A stretch of 64,000 nt of DNA, from contig CAXKVR010000116.1 of the NCBI GenBank assembly GCA_964058845.1, positions 184,737 to 248,736 on the forward strand, given 5' to 3'. The position numbers and the translations under genes were made by a program. Shown here in pieces: positions 1 to 11,604 of this stretch; the first letter of the stretch is position 1; the number at the start of each line of letters is the position of its first letter. Below the pieces are notes generated by a model. The model worked only from the letters and a program-made list of their open reading frames with translations. It ran no database searches and was not told where the DNA came from. Source of the DNA: Carex sylvatica (taxonomy: Eukaryota; Streptophyta; Magnoliopsida; Poales; Cyperaceae).

Positions 1-830
1 GCTCTTTATTGGGACCTCTGAGTGGTGATTGTTCCGGTCTGGTTAATTTATTTTTTGGTCCGGTTTGATTCAGTGTCTCTCTTGAGACTTCTGCGTGGTT
101 ACTGTCTTGACCCGGTTAATTCAGTTCCCAGTCTGATTTGATTCAGTGCCTTCTACAATGAAGTATGCCAGTAGAACAACTATGCACACAGAGAAAATCA
201 TCAATAGGCTCCTATCATTTTAACTAGTTGATTCAGTTTCTGGTCTGGTTTGATTCAGTGCCTTCTACGATAAAGTTTGTCAGCAGAACAATTATGCGCA
301 CAAAGGAAACCATCAATAGACTCCTATCATTTTAATCAAGCAAGAATAACTAAAATTGTGTCCACATGATGCACATACCACTGTATATTTTTAGTTTGTT
401 TACAACTGAGTACTTTCTAAGGTATTTTTTGTCTAATCTTATGTAACAGTTGATTTGTAACTCTTTAAGGGTACACAAGGAATAGAGCAATAATAGAGCT
501 AATCTCAAGTTTGAGAATAGTAGCTAACCCAACTTTTGGTTGGGTTAGTAGAATAGTGAGTTAACCCATATAAGACAAACAAAGAATAGTGGGTTAGTGC
601 TATTCGTGCTCCATTCAAACATTGAATAGCTCAAAAGAATAGTGTTATTCTCGGGTTAGTGTTATTCTTGCTCCACATGATGCATATACCACTGTATATT
701 TTTAGTTTGTTTACAGCTGAGTACTTTCTAAGGTATTTTCTATCTAATCTTATGTAACAGCTGGTTTGTAACTCTTTAAATTAATAAAATTGCCTACGGG
801 TTTTACTGAAAAAAAAAAATCGATTTATAA
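1..830 (+). repeat. Diverged tandem/direct repeats ending in poly-A (retroelement 3' end?)
   Basis: Two roughly 115-bp diverged tandem units begin near 118 and 232; both contain TTTGATTCAGTGCCTTCTAC. A second pair of segments of about 110 bp begins at about 362 and 671 (both CCACATGATGCA/TATACCAC). The second of these ends in an AATAAA-like motif and a run of A near 810-820. Between the second pair lies an AATAG-rich segment (about 471-665) that is partly self-complementary and may be a small insertion. The poly-A end suggests the 3' end of a plus-strand non-LTR retroelement or of a transcribed gene cut off by the window edge. No coding frame is recognisable. Confidence 0.45.
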
Positions 831-921
831 AGCTATTTGGATTTTGGACAGAGAAATTGGTTCTTGCAAATATGATAAAGTATTGGGTGTATTGTGTGAT
901 TTTTTTTCCCTTTAATTAATT

Positions 922-1958
922 GGGGGAATTTCATGTATACCCTTCAAAAGTTTTGAAATTACGTATTTCCCCCTCTAAAATTGATAATATCATATTTATC
1001 CTTCTAAATTATCAAAACTCACAAATTTATCCAATTAATCAATAACTAAAATTAATTATGCTTAATATTCTCTAAAATATAATTAATCACTTAATCCCTC
1101 CCCTTTCATTGAATCGCTCCTATCACCATGATCGATGAAGCAGGTCTCTTTCTCTCTCTCGCGTTCTCATCTCATCAACCACATCACTTGATATTAGTTT
1201 CATCAAAACATCACCTTTCTCTATGACAAACACCAATCTAATGAACAATTGGTTACGAATTGCTAGGTGGATTTCATGTGCCCAGTAATCAATCCAAAAT
1301 TAATTCCAATAATCAACTTTAAATAGTACTATGATGCTCCATGTGAAAGGAATCAAACAAATTTACATAAAACTATTTAAAATCAACCAAAAACGATTGT
1401 CAGAATAGTTCCTAGGCTAATCGAACAGGGTGACCCTGTTCCAGCACCTTGGGCGAGCCTCTGATGGCCGACAAGGGCACCAATCAGAGGGTTCATATCT
1501 AAATTTTCAAAAGACCGAAACCTTCAAAGTTAGAGACCACAGAAGAAGAAGAAGAAGAAGAATTAGAAACAAAGATAATATAAAACCCAAATAGAATACG
1601 GATTTAATGAAGAAAAGAAAAGAGAATTGCAAGGTACATATCAGAATAATAAACAGTGACAGAGAAAAGAGATAGAGACAAATCAATGGCAAGCGACAAT
1701 GATGAAGAGGATCGCCTCCTCCATATTGCTGACTTTTGAAGAAACCAATGCACATCTTGGCTATCAGCACAAATCTTAAAGCCTATCAAGTCTGAATGAA
1801 GGATGAAGGGCTTATTAATCATAATTAGTATTAGTTATTTATTAATTGGGTAAATTTGTGAGTTTTGAAAATTTAGAAGGGTAAATGTGATATTATGAAT
1901 TTTAGAGGGGGAAATATGTAATTTTGAAGTTTTGGAGGGGTATACATGAAATTCCCCC
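922..1958. mobile_element. Mutator-type non-autonomous element with ~140-bp TIRs
   Basis: The ends are inverted repeats: 922-1050 reads outward as GGGGGAATTTCATGTATACC and 1825-1958 is its reverse complement, with similarity over about 140 bp. A perfect 9-bp direct repeat TAATTAATT flanks it (913-921 and 1959-1967), the size expected for Mutator/MULE transposition. The interior (about 1080-1800) is unlike the TIRs: it holds a TCTCTC-rich stretch, a GAAGAA microsatellite near 1541-1562 and a locally GC-rich segment at 1420-1500. A 37-codon open frame on the minus strand starts near 1497. That pattern would fit a Pack-MULE carrying a host fragment, but the donor gene is not recognised. No transposase is present. 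Confidence 0.8.
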
Positions 1959-3284
1959 TAATTAATTCTGACCTCTCCATGAGTAGCCCACTATTTCTTG
2001 AATCCTGAATTAAAAACCCAAAAAAAAAAAAGCTTTTTAAATCCTGACCGTTGATCCATCATCTATCTCTTCCCTGCTCACAAAGGCCAACTTTGTCTTT
2101 TCGTTGAATTGCAGAGCCACCTGATGCTACAATCCTCTCCATTAATTCAAATAATAGATTGCTTTTCAAGCATATCCAATTTAAATTTTCATTTAAATCA
2201 TACTTGATATTTTCATCACAAATTGGATTTAAATGAACAAATTAAATCATATATACTTGATATTTAATGACAAAATGGATTTGCTAGACTGTTGAAATTA
2301 ATCTGGATTTTGCAATAAAATACACAGTCTAAAATTTATCTGAACTCTTCAATAAAATATATGTATATATATAATTGAAGAAAAGATCAATTCCACCACT
2401 TTGAATGGTTATCTTAAGTGCATCTTGTCTCTCTTTTTTTGGATTTGTACTGTGGCCCTTTTGTTATTCTTTCCATGAATCCATAGTTGGCATTAGAACC
2501 ACACAATATTTAAATAATATATAAAGTCTTCTGCTTTATTTAATCTCTCTTACTGATCTCAAAACCAAAATTAAAGTAAAATAAGATGAAAAATTTGAAA
2601 AGTAATTGTAAAGTGATATCTCACCCTAAGAAAAAGATATATGCAGATCTTTGACTCTTTTTTTAATTTATAAATAAAAATTTATTTCTAAATGGAAAGA
2701 GAAATTCAGAAATAAAAAAGTTAATTTTAAATGGAAAGGAAAGGGTTGGAGGATACATTTTTGATAAATAGATCGCATCATTGATATGGTACGATATAAG
2801 AATAGAGCGTTGTCTCATACTATACACCGCTTTTTTTTTAAAAATGATCACACCACACAATGGTGGGTGTGAAACCGCTCTCTGCTCTTACAACGTACCA
2901 TTAGTGCGGTGTGATCTATTATTAAAAAATTCCCTACATTTTTCTATTTTCAGCTAAAAATAATTATTTATCTCTAAATAAAAATAATAATTCAAATATT
3001 TTGTAAAATAATAATTCATATCTATTATGCAAATTTCCTACACCCTTCTTTTTTCACCATTTGAGTTAAATTATACTGAATTTGTTAATTAAGTTTATGA
3101 AATTAGGTCATGTTGGAAGGAAATATCACTTACATGAAACACGTAAGAGGGATGATTATAGCAAATTATAAGAAAATACAAATAAAAAGGTATAAGAGAA
3201 TTATTTAGATAGTGCTTGACAAATTTTCTATAAAGCTATCTTACATTGTAATCCCTTAATTTCAACAAATTATTATTTTCACAA

Positions 3285-3400
3285 TTTTTTTTTAGTAAAG
3301 TTGGAGATTAAAACCACCCAATTGTTTTACTATTAGAATTTTTTATTTGAATTTCGAATCTACAACCTATTATTATAAAGTAAAATTTTATTGGAAAAAT
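3285..3400 (-). mobile_element. SINE remnant (same family as 33251-33394)
   Basis: This segment aligns by eye with the better preserved SINE at 33251-33394 in the same orientation. Shared features are the T run at the left (the poly-A tail of a minus-strand element), the CCACCCAA block, and a TTTCGAA string where the RNA polymerase III B box lies. It is diverged and I see no TSD, so the edges are approximate. Confidence 0.5.
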
Positions 3401-5041
3401 AATATATCTACATGAATGTTTCGACCTAGTTTTAACCTAGTAGTAATAATAATAATAAATGTTTAGACCCCAAATTGATTAATTTTTTAATATAGTAAGT
3501 GTTTGCCCCTTAACTGGATCTAACCTAAAAAACAAATCAATAGGAAGATTCTGCAAACAATTGATTAATTTTGGTCATTAATACCAGCCTGGAGGCTGTC
3601 TAAAGATAACATAATTTATCTAATTTCAAGAGAAAGCAAGTATTTAATACACAAATGAGCTTATTAGTTGTAAGGTCAATCCAATTAAATAATATAATTT
3701 CTTAATAATGTCAACTAATTAATCCAAGGCCTTGCTACCTGTTTGAGATTATATTTTTTTAATGAGCTTTTAAGAGTCCTTGTTTTGCACGGTTCATGTC
3801 AGATAAATTCATTGAAGCCACAACTGATTTACACCTGGTTCTTCTGTGGCACAGGATCTTGTTTATGATTCGTGTGGTATTTTGTTGATAAAAAATACAT
3901 CATTTTATTGCATTACAGATTGAGGAGTATGATATACATACAAATTTAAATTTTCATAGAATCACATTTTTCTGAATATTTTTAACATTATTTATGCTTA
4001 ATTTTAACAAGCTTGCTCTAACATTAGCTGCACACAACTTCTTACAAAAGAAAATAGTAGGAAATCAGTACAACACCCTCCATGTGAAAGGTCGTGAGTT
4101 CGAAACCCGAATGGAAGATCCTTTACTGACATTAAATGAAAATTAATAGATTATACCTTCATATTTCTATATAAAAAAGAGCGAGAAAATAACAATAATG
4201 CAATTTTTTATATTTTTTTCGATGTTTTATTAAACAATAATGTCAAATTTTCTCATCTTAGTGAAGAATCTAGAAAATTAATATTGGTGCCATAATGAAC
4301 TTTTTTTTTAAATAATATCCGCATTGCACTAATTATTCTTTTCTGATACCTCTTTAAATGACTTTTGAATTTGACAAATTATATGAGCAACACAATAATT
4401 AATTCATATTACTAATAAAATTTATTAATATTTTTAATAATTTTATAAAAGATCAATATTTTGATATCTTACTTGAATATAAATCAGCAATCTATTTTCG
4501 AATATATACCCCAATAAACTTATTACTGTATGCTGGGACTATAGTCACAAGATTCGCGAATAATTCATTTTTTGCTGATGGCGAACCGAACACCAAATTA
4601 TTCGATTGACCGATCTTTGACCAAATTATTCGCTAATAATTCACAAATTTTATGAGTTTTTCCCAAATTATACGAATTATTCCCAAACTTTTCCCGATTT
4701 TTCCCATAATATTGTTTTTTGTTTTTATTTTTATTTTTTTTATTTTTGCTCCCTTGTGGAACTGGAATCTCTGATCTAGATAATTCTGAATCATTTCCGA
4801 ATTATATCTGAATTATTTCTGAATCACGAACTTTTAACCCCGCCAAACTGAACCCGAATTATTCAATTGTCACTATGACTGGGAGCCTGGGACCAAAGTA
4901 GTATTGTGTCACACAAATTACTACACAAAAAAAACTATAGGAGATCCGGAGCTAACTGTTATTTTAGTTTTTGGTTTTTGGGGGAGCGGTCCACCTGAGA
5001 TTGCACCCAAAAAAAATAAAGGAACAATAAAAAAAGGAGGG

Positions 5042-5127
5042 AAAAGTGGGGTCCAGTAATGCAAGACTGCAAGTGTTTCTTTGGAAAAGTGGGGTCCAGT
5101 AATACAAGACTGCAAGTGTTTCTTTGC
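5042..5127. repeat. 43-bp tandem duplication, two copies
   Basis: Positions 5042-5084 and 5085-5127 are nearly identical 43-bp units (AAAAGTGGGGTCCAGTAAT...), differing at only a couple of bases. The low divergence points to a recent local duplication, for example replication slippage. No coding role is seen. Confidence 0.85.
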
Positions 5128-6937
5128 AAAACTACACTGCACAAATTTTATTTTCATTATCTTATTTGCAAAAGAACCCCTACGTTTGGAACTAATTAAT
5201 TTATTTTTTACCATTTAAATCAGCCCTGATTTAAGTGTTTTATTTAGAAACCATAAATGTAAAAATAAATTTTACTAAACCAACTTGATTTTTTTTTTTA
5301 CAAACACCTAGGACTGAATTGCCATTTTGATTTCAAAACAAAAAAAAAATTTGGGACTGAAATGACATTTCGGTCTTTATGTTTTTCATAAAAAAAAAAA
5401 AAAGTAATCATGTTGGTTTCATAAGAATCTTTTTTAAATTATGTTATGTAAAAAAATCCTGATTTAATGTAATGAATGTTTATAGAGATATATTATAAGT
5501 GATTTGCATTTGAATTTTTTTGTTATAATTTTGGATCAAATTTTTTACAGAGGCGCTTTGTTCTTTTATCGTATAGGGTAAGGTATAAAATATCTGCTTG
5601 ATTGAAATCTAGAACCTGAAATAAGAAATGAACAATCAAAATGCCTTGAGTAGTTTTTTGCTTCTTATTATTTGTAAAATAAAACTATTTTTCTTGTGAT
5701 ACTTTTTTGTGGAAAACACACAAATTTATATAATTTTAACTTTTCGTTTAACAATCAGTTTAGAAGAGTTACGAGGGTAATAAAAAAAAGTATTGTTAAT
5801 CACCCGATTTTTTTATTTATATCCAAAAAATAAATAAAATTTAAAAAAATAATCAAAATGGAAGAAGAATTTGGAATATACCCAAACCGGAAAAAATTTA
5901 TCCAGTTCCACCATCAAATCTCGGAATTTTTTTTCCAGAAACCCAACTCCAAAACCGGAAATATTTTATCCGGTCTCCAAATCCGGAAAAAAAAATTCCG
6001 GTTTCTAATTAAGAAACCGAAAAAATTTATTCCGGTTTTATTCCGAATTTTTTTTTTCCAATTTATTGATTAGAATCCAGAAATATTTTTTCTGGTTTTG
6101 AACTGGAATGTTTTTTTCCAAAATCGCAGATTTCATCTATAAAACCCGCAGAGTCAGTTACTCTCAAAGCAGATTCAGTCACTCTCACAGCACCTCTCAA
6201 ATTCTTCGTCTGACTCTTTCACTCATTTTTTTCACTCAGTCTAACAGACGAAATTGTGCAAAAGTTAATTTTCGGTAAGTTTTATCATTTTATTTAATTT
6301 TAAATTTTAAATTATTTATATGTTTTTATTTGTTTGTACCAATCAAAAATATATTAATTACATATATTATTTAGACTAAAAATAGTTAATAAATCTAAAA
6401 TAATTTATAAATTTTCAAAATAGTTTAGAATGAGGAAATTGTTTATATATTATCTTATTAATTTAGAAAATTTTAAAATAATTTAGAATATTGTCCTATT
6501 AATTAAAAAAAAAATTCAAAATGGTGTAGAATAATTTTAAATTTTCCAAAATGATCTAGAATAATTTACAATTAATTTAGGAAGCTCTTTCCTTTTCGGA
6601 TCCCTTACGGAGCTCTGACTGTCTGATCGATCGGCTCTTCAATTCAGGCTTTTTTAATTTAATTTATTTTATAATTAATTTCAAAATGATTTTTTTAATT
6701 TTTAGAATATTATCCAAATAATTTAGAATTTTTTAGAACATTCCAAATTGGTTTAGAATAATTTACAAAATTCTAAAATAGTTTAGAATATTGTCATAGT
6801 AATTTAATTTTTTTTTAAAATAGTGTAGAATAATTTAGGAATATCCAAAATGGTCTAGAATAATTTTCAGAGGTCCGGATAATTTTTAATTACTTATATT
6901 GTTATTTTTTAAACTGCCAGACCAATCAAAACTAAAA

Positions 6938-8422
6938 ATGACAACCATTTGTGCGAAAAATTTTATTGGAGGGGAAATCCAATACAATGATGACGGGGTC
7001 TTTTATAGTACCCGAGCTAAATACTCATTACCGCTAACCGTGAACCACAACTTTGATTATCTTTGGAATGTGATTTATGAAATGGTTGGGTATAATGCTA
7101 GTCAAGCAAATCTGAAAATTCAAGCCAGGTTTAATATGTCTACCGATGGTCAACGTGACTATCAATTAGTACCGGTAGTAAACCAACAAACGTTCAAAAT
7201 TATTTTAGAAATTGTGACGTCTTTTCCACAAAGATTACCGATTCTAGAGTTATATATAGAATTGGAACTGAACTATACCGGTTTTGATCCCCAATTAAAC
7301 CTGAATAATCAAACACATGTGCCCAATCAGATTCCTGAACCTTGATCTCGACCCAGTACCAGTCAGAATCCTGTGGATCCCGACTCAATACTAGTTAGAT
7401 CCCGACCCAGTACCGGACGGCACTCTGTGGATGCACCAATAAGACACCGACCCAGTACCGGTAGCAACTCTGTGGATCTACGAGTTAGACTCCAACCCAG
7501 TACCAGTCGGAACTCGGTGGATCTACCAGTTAGACCCTAATTCAGTACCAGTCAGAACTCTATGGATCTACCAGTTAGACCCTGACCCAGTACTAGTCGA
7601 AACTCTGTGGATTTACTAGTTAGACCCCGATCCAGTATCGATCTGGTCCGTAAACAGGTACGTGACTATTCGCATGTACCTTTGGATGCAATTGATTTTG
7701 ACAGTTTGGAGAGTAGAGATGAGATGCTCTCAGATGAGTCATCGGGTTCCGACGATGATATTGGACCGCTCAGCCAGTCACAATCACATTCTCGTTAAGC
7801 ACAGTACCCGATAACTGGTCAAAAAAATATGACACATCTGGTTGATAGTTTCAATGACATATTTGGTTTTTGGCCTGCAGATGTCAATTTTTTCGGCAGC
7901 TCAAAAAAAACATTCGATAATCCATTGGCTAAGGGTGTAGTTTATGAGTCGAAAACAGCTCTAAGGATAACAATAAAGGAGTTACATCTCGTTAAGAATT
8001 GTGAGTTCAAGGTTCTTAGAAGCGAACTTAGACGCTACGAGGTGGTGTGCAGAGATGTTTTTTGTAAATTTAAGATATGTGCAAAGCAGAACGGTCTTTC
8101 AGAATCTTGAATTATTACTAAACAAGCGATTCCTCATACGTGCACAGTATCAGCAACACGTACTGATCATTGTCAGCTTACGGAAGAGATGGTGGCCCTT
8201 ACGATTGATAAGACCATTAGAAGGGATGTGTGCTCTCCTATAAATTATATCCGAGATATCATCATGCAGAAATATGATAAGGTAACTCCCAAGTACAACA
8301 AATTATGGAGAGGCCGTGAGCTTGCTATTGCAAATCTATTTGGGAGTTGGGAGAACTCGTACAACTTGCTTATTCCACTATTAGAAGTCATAAAAAGAAA
8401 CAATCCACGAACTAAGCCATAA
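6938..8422 (+). pseudogene. Broken MuDR-type transposase N-terminal region
   Basis: The first frame (6938-7345) begins MTTICAKNFIGGEIQY and is of the kind found at the N-terminus of plant MULE transposases. It stops, and the reading then has to change frame through a 45-bp minisatellite (7350-7640) into an acidic, Ser/Asp-rich piece (7607-7798). After another interruption, 7829-8110 encodes a MuDR DNA-binding-type domain: GVVYESKTALRITIKE, then FKVLRSELRRYEVVC and a Cys-containing end. A last piece at 8189-8422 (MVALTIDKTIRRDV ... LFGSWENSYN) is the segment that normally leads into the MULE catalytic domain. That domain and the SWIM zinc finger are missing. At least three breaks make it non-functional. 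Family assignment is from motif recognition only. Confidence 0.82.
7350..7640 (+). repeat. 45-bp minisatellite encoding a Pro/Arg/Ser-rich 15-residue repeat
   Basis: About six imperfect 45-bp units containing CCCAGTACC ... CTCTGTGGATCTACCAGTTAGA follow one another inside the transposase remnant. In the best frame each unit reads approximately R-P-x-P-S-T-S-x-N-S-V-D-L-P-V. A homologous array is found in the second MULE copy at about 55885-56080, so it predates the split of the two copies. Confidence 0.8.
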
Positions 8423-8631
8423 TGCCTACCTCCTTAGACGCCTCAGATACTCTATGATTGCCGTGAGTTATCCACAACAAGCTGCTAAATGAAATGTATG
8501 TTTAAGTACTTCGTCTGCCATACTAAAAAATTCGAACAATATTCTAAATCATTTTGAATTTTTCTAAATTATTCTATACTATTTTGGTATTTTCTAAAAT
8601 TATTCTACACAATTTTGGTATTTTCTAAATT

Positions 8632-9625
8632 ATTCTACGACATTGTGGATTTCTAAATTAATAAGGCAATTTTCTACAAATATCGATCTTATTTGGACAT
8701 TATTCTAAACCATTAAAAATTAACTAATTAATTATATTATAAATTAAAATAAAAATAAAATAAATAAAAAACCTGAATCGAAGAGCCGATCGATCAGACA
8801 GTCAGAGCTCTGAAAGGGATCTGAAAAGAAAAGAGGTACCTAAAAATATTTGAAATAATTTTACAATTTTCTAAATTAATCAAACTATTTTCTAAATAAA
8901 TAGGGCAATTTTCTAAACCATTTTGATATTTTCTAAATTATTCCATACCGTTTTGGTATTTTTTAAATTAATAGGACTATTTTCTAGACTATTTTGGTAT
9001 TTTTTAAATTATTCTAGACTATTTTAATATTTTCTAAAAAAATCCATACAATTTTGGTATTTTTAAAAAAAATTCAGACCATTTTGGTATTTTCTAAATT
9101 ATTCTAGACTATTTTGATATTTTCTAAATTATTCTACGACATTGTGAATTTCTAAATTAATAAGGCAATTTTCTACAAATGTCAATCTTATTTGGGCATT
9201 ATTCTAAACTATTAAAAATTAACTAATTAATTATATTATAAATTAAAATTAAAAATAAAAATAAAAAACCTGAATCGAAGAGCCGATCGATCAGACAGTC
9301 AGAGCTCCGAAAGGGACCCGAAAAGAAAAGAGGTTCCTAAAAAAATTTGAAATAATTTTACAATTTTCTAAATTAATCAAACTATTTTCTAAATGAATAG
9401 GACAATTATCTAAACTATTTTGGTATTTTCTAAATTATTCCATACCGTTTTGGTATTTTTTAAATTAATAGGACAGTTTTCTAGACTATTTTGGTATTTT
9501 CTAAATTATTCTAGACCATTTTGATATTTTCTAAATTATTTTACACTATTATGGTAATTTCTAAATTATTTTACACTATTATGGTATTTTCTACATTATT
9601 TTATACTATTTTGGTATTTTCTAAA
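8632..9625. repeat. ~497-bp tandem duplication inside the MULE
   Basis: Landmarks repeat at an offset of about 497 bp: the CCTGAATCGAAGAGCC block at 8772 and 9269, and the ATTCTACGACATTGTG block near 8634 and 9131. The two copies are close in sequence. Each consists largely of the short TTTTGGTATTTTCTAAATTA subrepeat. This enlarged the right subterminal region relative to the left arm of the element. Confidence 0.8.
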
Positions 9626-10093
9626 TTATTCTAAACCGTTTTGGTAATTTCTAAATTATTATACACAAATTTTCTAAAAGTCTAAATTATTTGGACATTA
9701 TTCTAAACCATTTTAGAATTAAATAATTAAATATATTATAAATTTAAATTTAAATTTAAATAAACAAATTACCTGAAATCAGAGGAAGAAAGCGACTGAC
9801 TGCGTGGGGAAGAAGATGGAACCGCGCGGTGAAATATGTAGGATCTCTAAATCCGAAAAAAAAATTTCCGGTTTTCGGACTAAAATCCGAAAAAAAGTTT
9901 TTCGGATTTGGAGACTGGAGAAAAATTTTCAGGTTTTTGAGTTGGGTTTCCGTAAAAAAAATTTCCGAGATTTGATGGTGGAACCGGAAATTTTTTTTCC
10001 AGTTTGGGTATATTCCGAATTCTTCTTCCCTTTTGGTTATTTTTTAAAATTTTATTTATTTTTTAGATATAAATAAAAAATCGGATTAATCAC

Positions 10094-11604
10094 TTTCCAC
10101 TCACAAAATAATAATGTAGAATTTGCACTTGGGAATTTCAGTTTATAATATCATTAAAGAAAAAAAATACTACAATATTTAATCATTTACATCCTACTAT
10201 ACCTTAGAAATAATAATGAACAATTTATTGTAAATATTTAAAGTTGGTAACTTGAACCCCATCTTTATTTAAAAAAATGTACAAAAGAAAAATCTTGTAA
10301 AATAATTTATTATATTGATAAAAGAAGAATATTTTTATTTTTCTCACATTCCTATAAAATATTGGAGAATGAACTTGATGAAATTGTCTAAATAACTAAA
10401 AAATGGAGGGGTTAACTGCAATTGTGTCATGAATGCATGCTTAACTGAAGGTGTTATTTTGCAAAAATGAAAAGTTCGTCAATGGAAAAGGAATAGGGAA
10501 GCCACGTAAACAGGGAATTAAAAATTCTCATTTGGTTACCACTATCTCTCTCTCTAATGGGAGAAACAAAAAGATATAATAAGCTCGAAGCCATCTCTCT
10601 CTCTCTCTCTCTTCCTCCCACCATTTCTTCGATTCTCTCGAGGACGATTTTTGCTCGAGCAAAGCTTGCTTCTTTCCTCTTCATCAGAAATTCCACTATA
10701 AAGGTACTAACAGATAACCTGATCATAAGCCCTTTCAGTTTTCAACTTTCAAGGGATTGATTCGACGATTCTGATTCTGTTTCTTCAACTGGAGATATTT
10801 TGTTGAACATTTATATCTTGTTTTGTTTACTATTTTGAATAGAACATTGTATTCATATCTTGATATTTTCTCTTGGTTAGTTTACTAATATCAGGTGCTT
10901 GTTTCCTAGCTTTAATTAGCCTTCCTTCATTTAAGACTTGCTTTTATTGGTTTTGATTTTTTTTGAGGGAGATCAAAGTAAGGATGCGAGTTTGGAACTG
11001 AAAAATAAATTTGTTGATTATAAATGATTTTTGTGTTGAGTTTACTTTTTTGTTTTGTTGACTTGCTTTGTTGTGAGGTCAATACCAAAGTATATAGAGT
11101 TACTCTTTGATTTATTTAAAAATAGTTGGATTGTTTATCTCTGTTGTGGGACTTGCTGTTGATTGTATTCATGTCATAAGATTTTTGTTTAATTAATATA
11201 TTATTATCATTTAACCTGGGTTTTTTAATATTAATTGATACCAATATGTAAAAGAAATGTAATACTTTTCTGAAGAGATTAGACCATAAAGAACAATCAA
11301 ATCAAAAGAAAAAAAAAATAAAGAGGTTTTTCTACAAGCATGCTAGAATGATCCATAATTTAAAAAATTCTTGTACCAATCACTTCCATAATATTTCCCC
11401 CTTTATTTTACTTATTTCTCAGCTAATCCTTTAATTGATTAGAGGAGAATTAAATCTGGCCTAACTTGGTATATTGGTACCAAAACAGTATAAGCTAGAG
11501 TCTTAACCCCTTGATTCTAACTAATTCTCTTCATCATTGAACAGGTATCAAAATTCAAAGCTAATTAGAGAGAGAGAGAAGAGAAAGAGGAGAAATTAAA
11601 ATAC
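10094..11604 (+). promoter_or_regulatory. Upstream region and 5' leader of the MYB-CC gene
   Basis: The stretch between the MULE and the MYB-CC start codon has no coding frame of its own. A CT-rich tract at about 10590-10660 looks like a transcribed leader. A likely leader intron runs from a GT near 10704 (AAG followed by GTACTAAC) to the AG at 11543-11544 (TTGAACAG); the exon then continues GTATCAAAATTC to the ATG at 11605 through a purine-rich GAGAGAGAG stretch. The acceptor is convincing, the donor less so, and the transcription start cannot be fixed. Confidence 0.5.

Larger units (their letters stand above)
1968..5794. other. Intergenic, AT-rich, no gene seen
   Basis: No open frame here resembles a known protein. 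Visible structure: a SINE-like fragment near 3285-3400 and a second B-box-like string near 4095-4115; an imperfect hairpin near 2845-2925 around GATCACACC; many short GAATTATT-type repeats at 4550-4860; and a 43-bp tandem duplication at 5042-5127. The rest looks like old, unalignable repeat sequence. Confidence 0.6.
5804..10084 (+). mobile_element. MULE (Mutator-like element), internally deleted
   Basis: The element starts with CCGATTTTTT at 5804, and its other end is the inverse (ending AAAAAATCGG at 10084). The TIRs run for at least 200 bp; both contain the block matching GGAATATACCCAAAC and many CCGG/TTCCGG motifs. Flanking 9-bp repeats GTTAATCAC (5795-5803) and ATTAATCAC (10085-10093) differ at one base and fit a Mutator TSD. 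Inside are a broken MuDR-type transposase frame (6938-8422) and AT-rich subterminal arrays of a roughly 27-bp TTCTAAATTATTCTA-like motif. These arrays run rightward at 8520-9700 and appear inverted at 6340-6850. A 60-bp GC-richer block (GAAGAGCCGATCGATCAGAC) occurs at 8772 and 9269 and, inverted, near 6585-6650. The catalytic DDE region is absent. Confidence 0.88.

Noticed and set aside
1507..1770. 87-codon minus-strand open frame, very hydrophobic (Leu/Ser/Phe-rich)
   Set aside because: It is the complement of a purine-rich and GAAGAA microsatellite tract inside a Mutator-type element; composition alone explains the hydrophobic reading.
4081..4135. tRNA-like string with a GAGTTCGAAACCCG B-box-like motif
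   Set aside because: No cloverleaf can be drawn around it; at best a decayed SINE piece, too weak to list as a gene.
4921..5214. 97-codon minus-strand open frame with an internal repeat
   Set aside because: The repeat is the 43-bp DNA duplication at 5042-5127; no known domain and no gene context.
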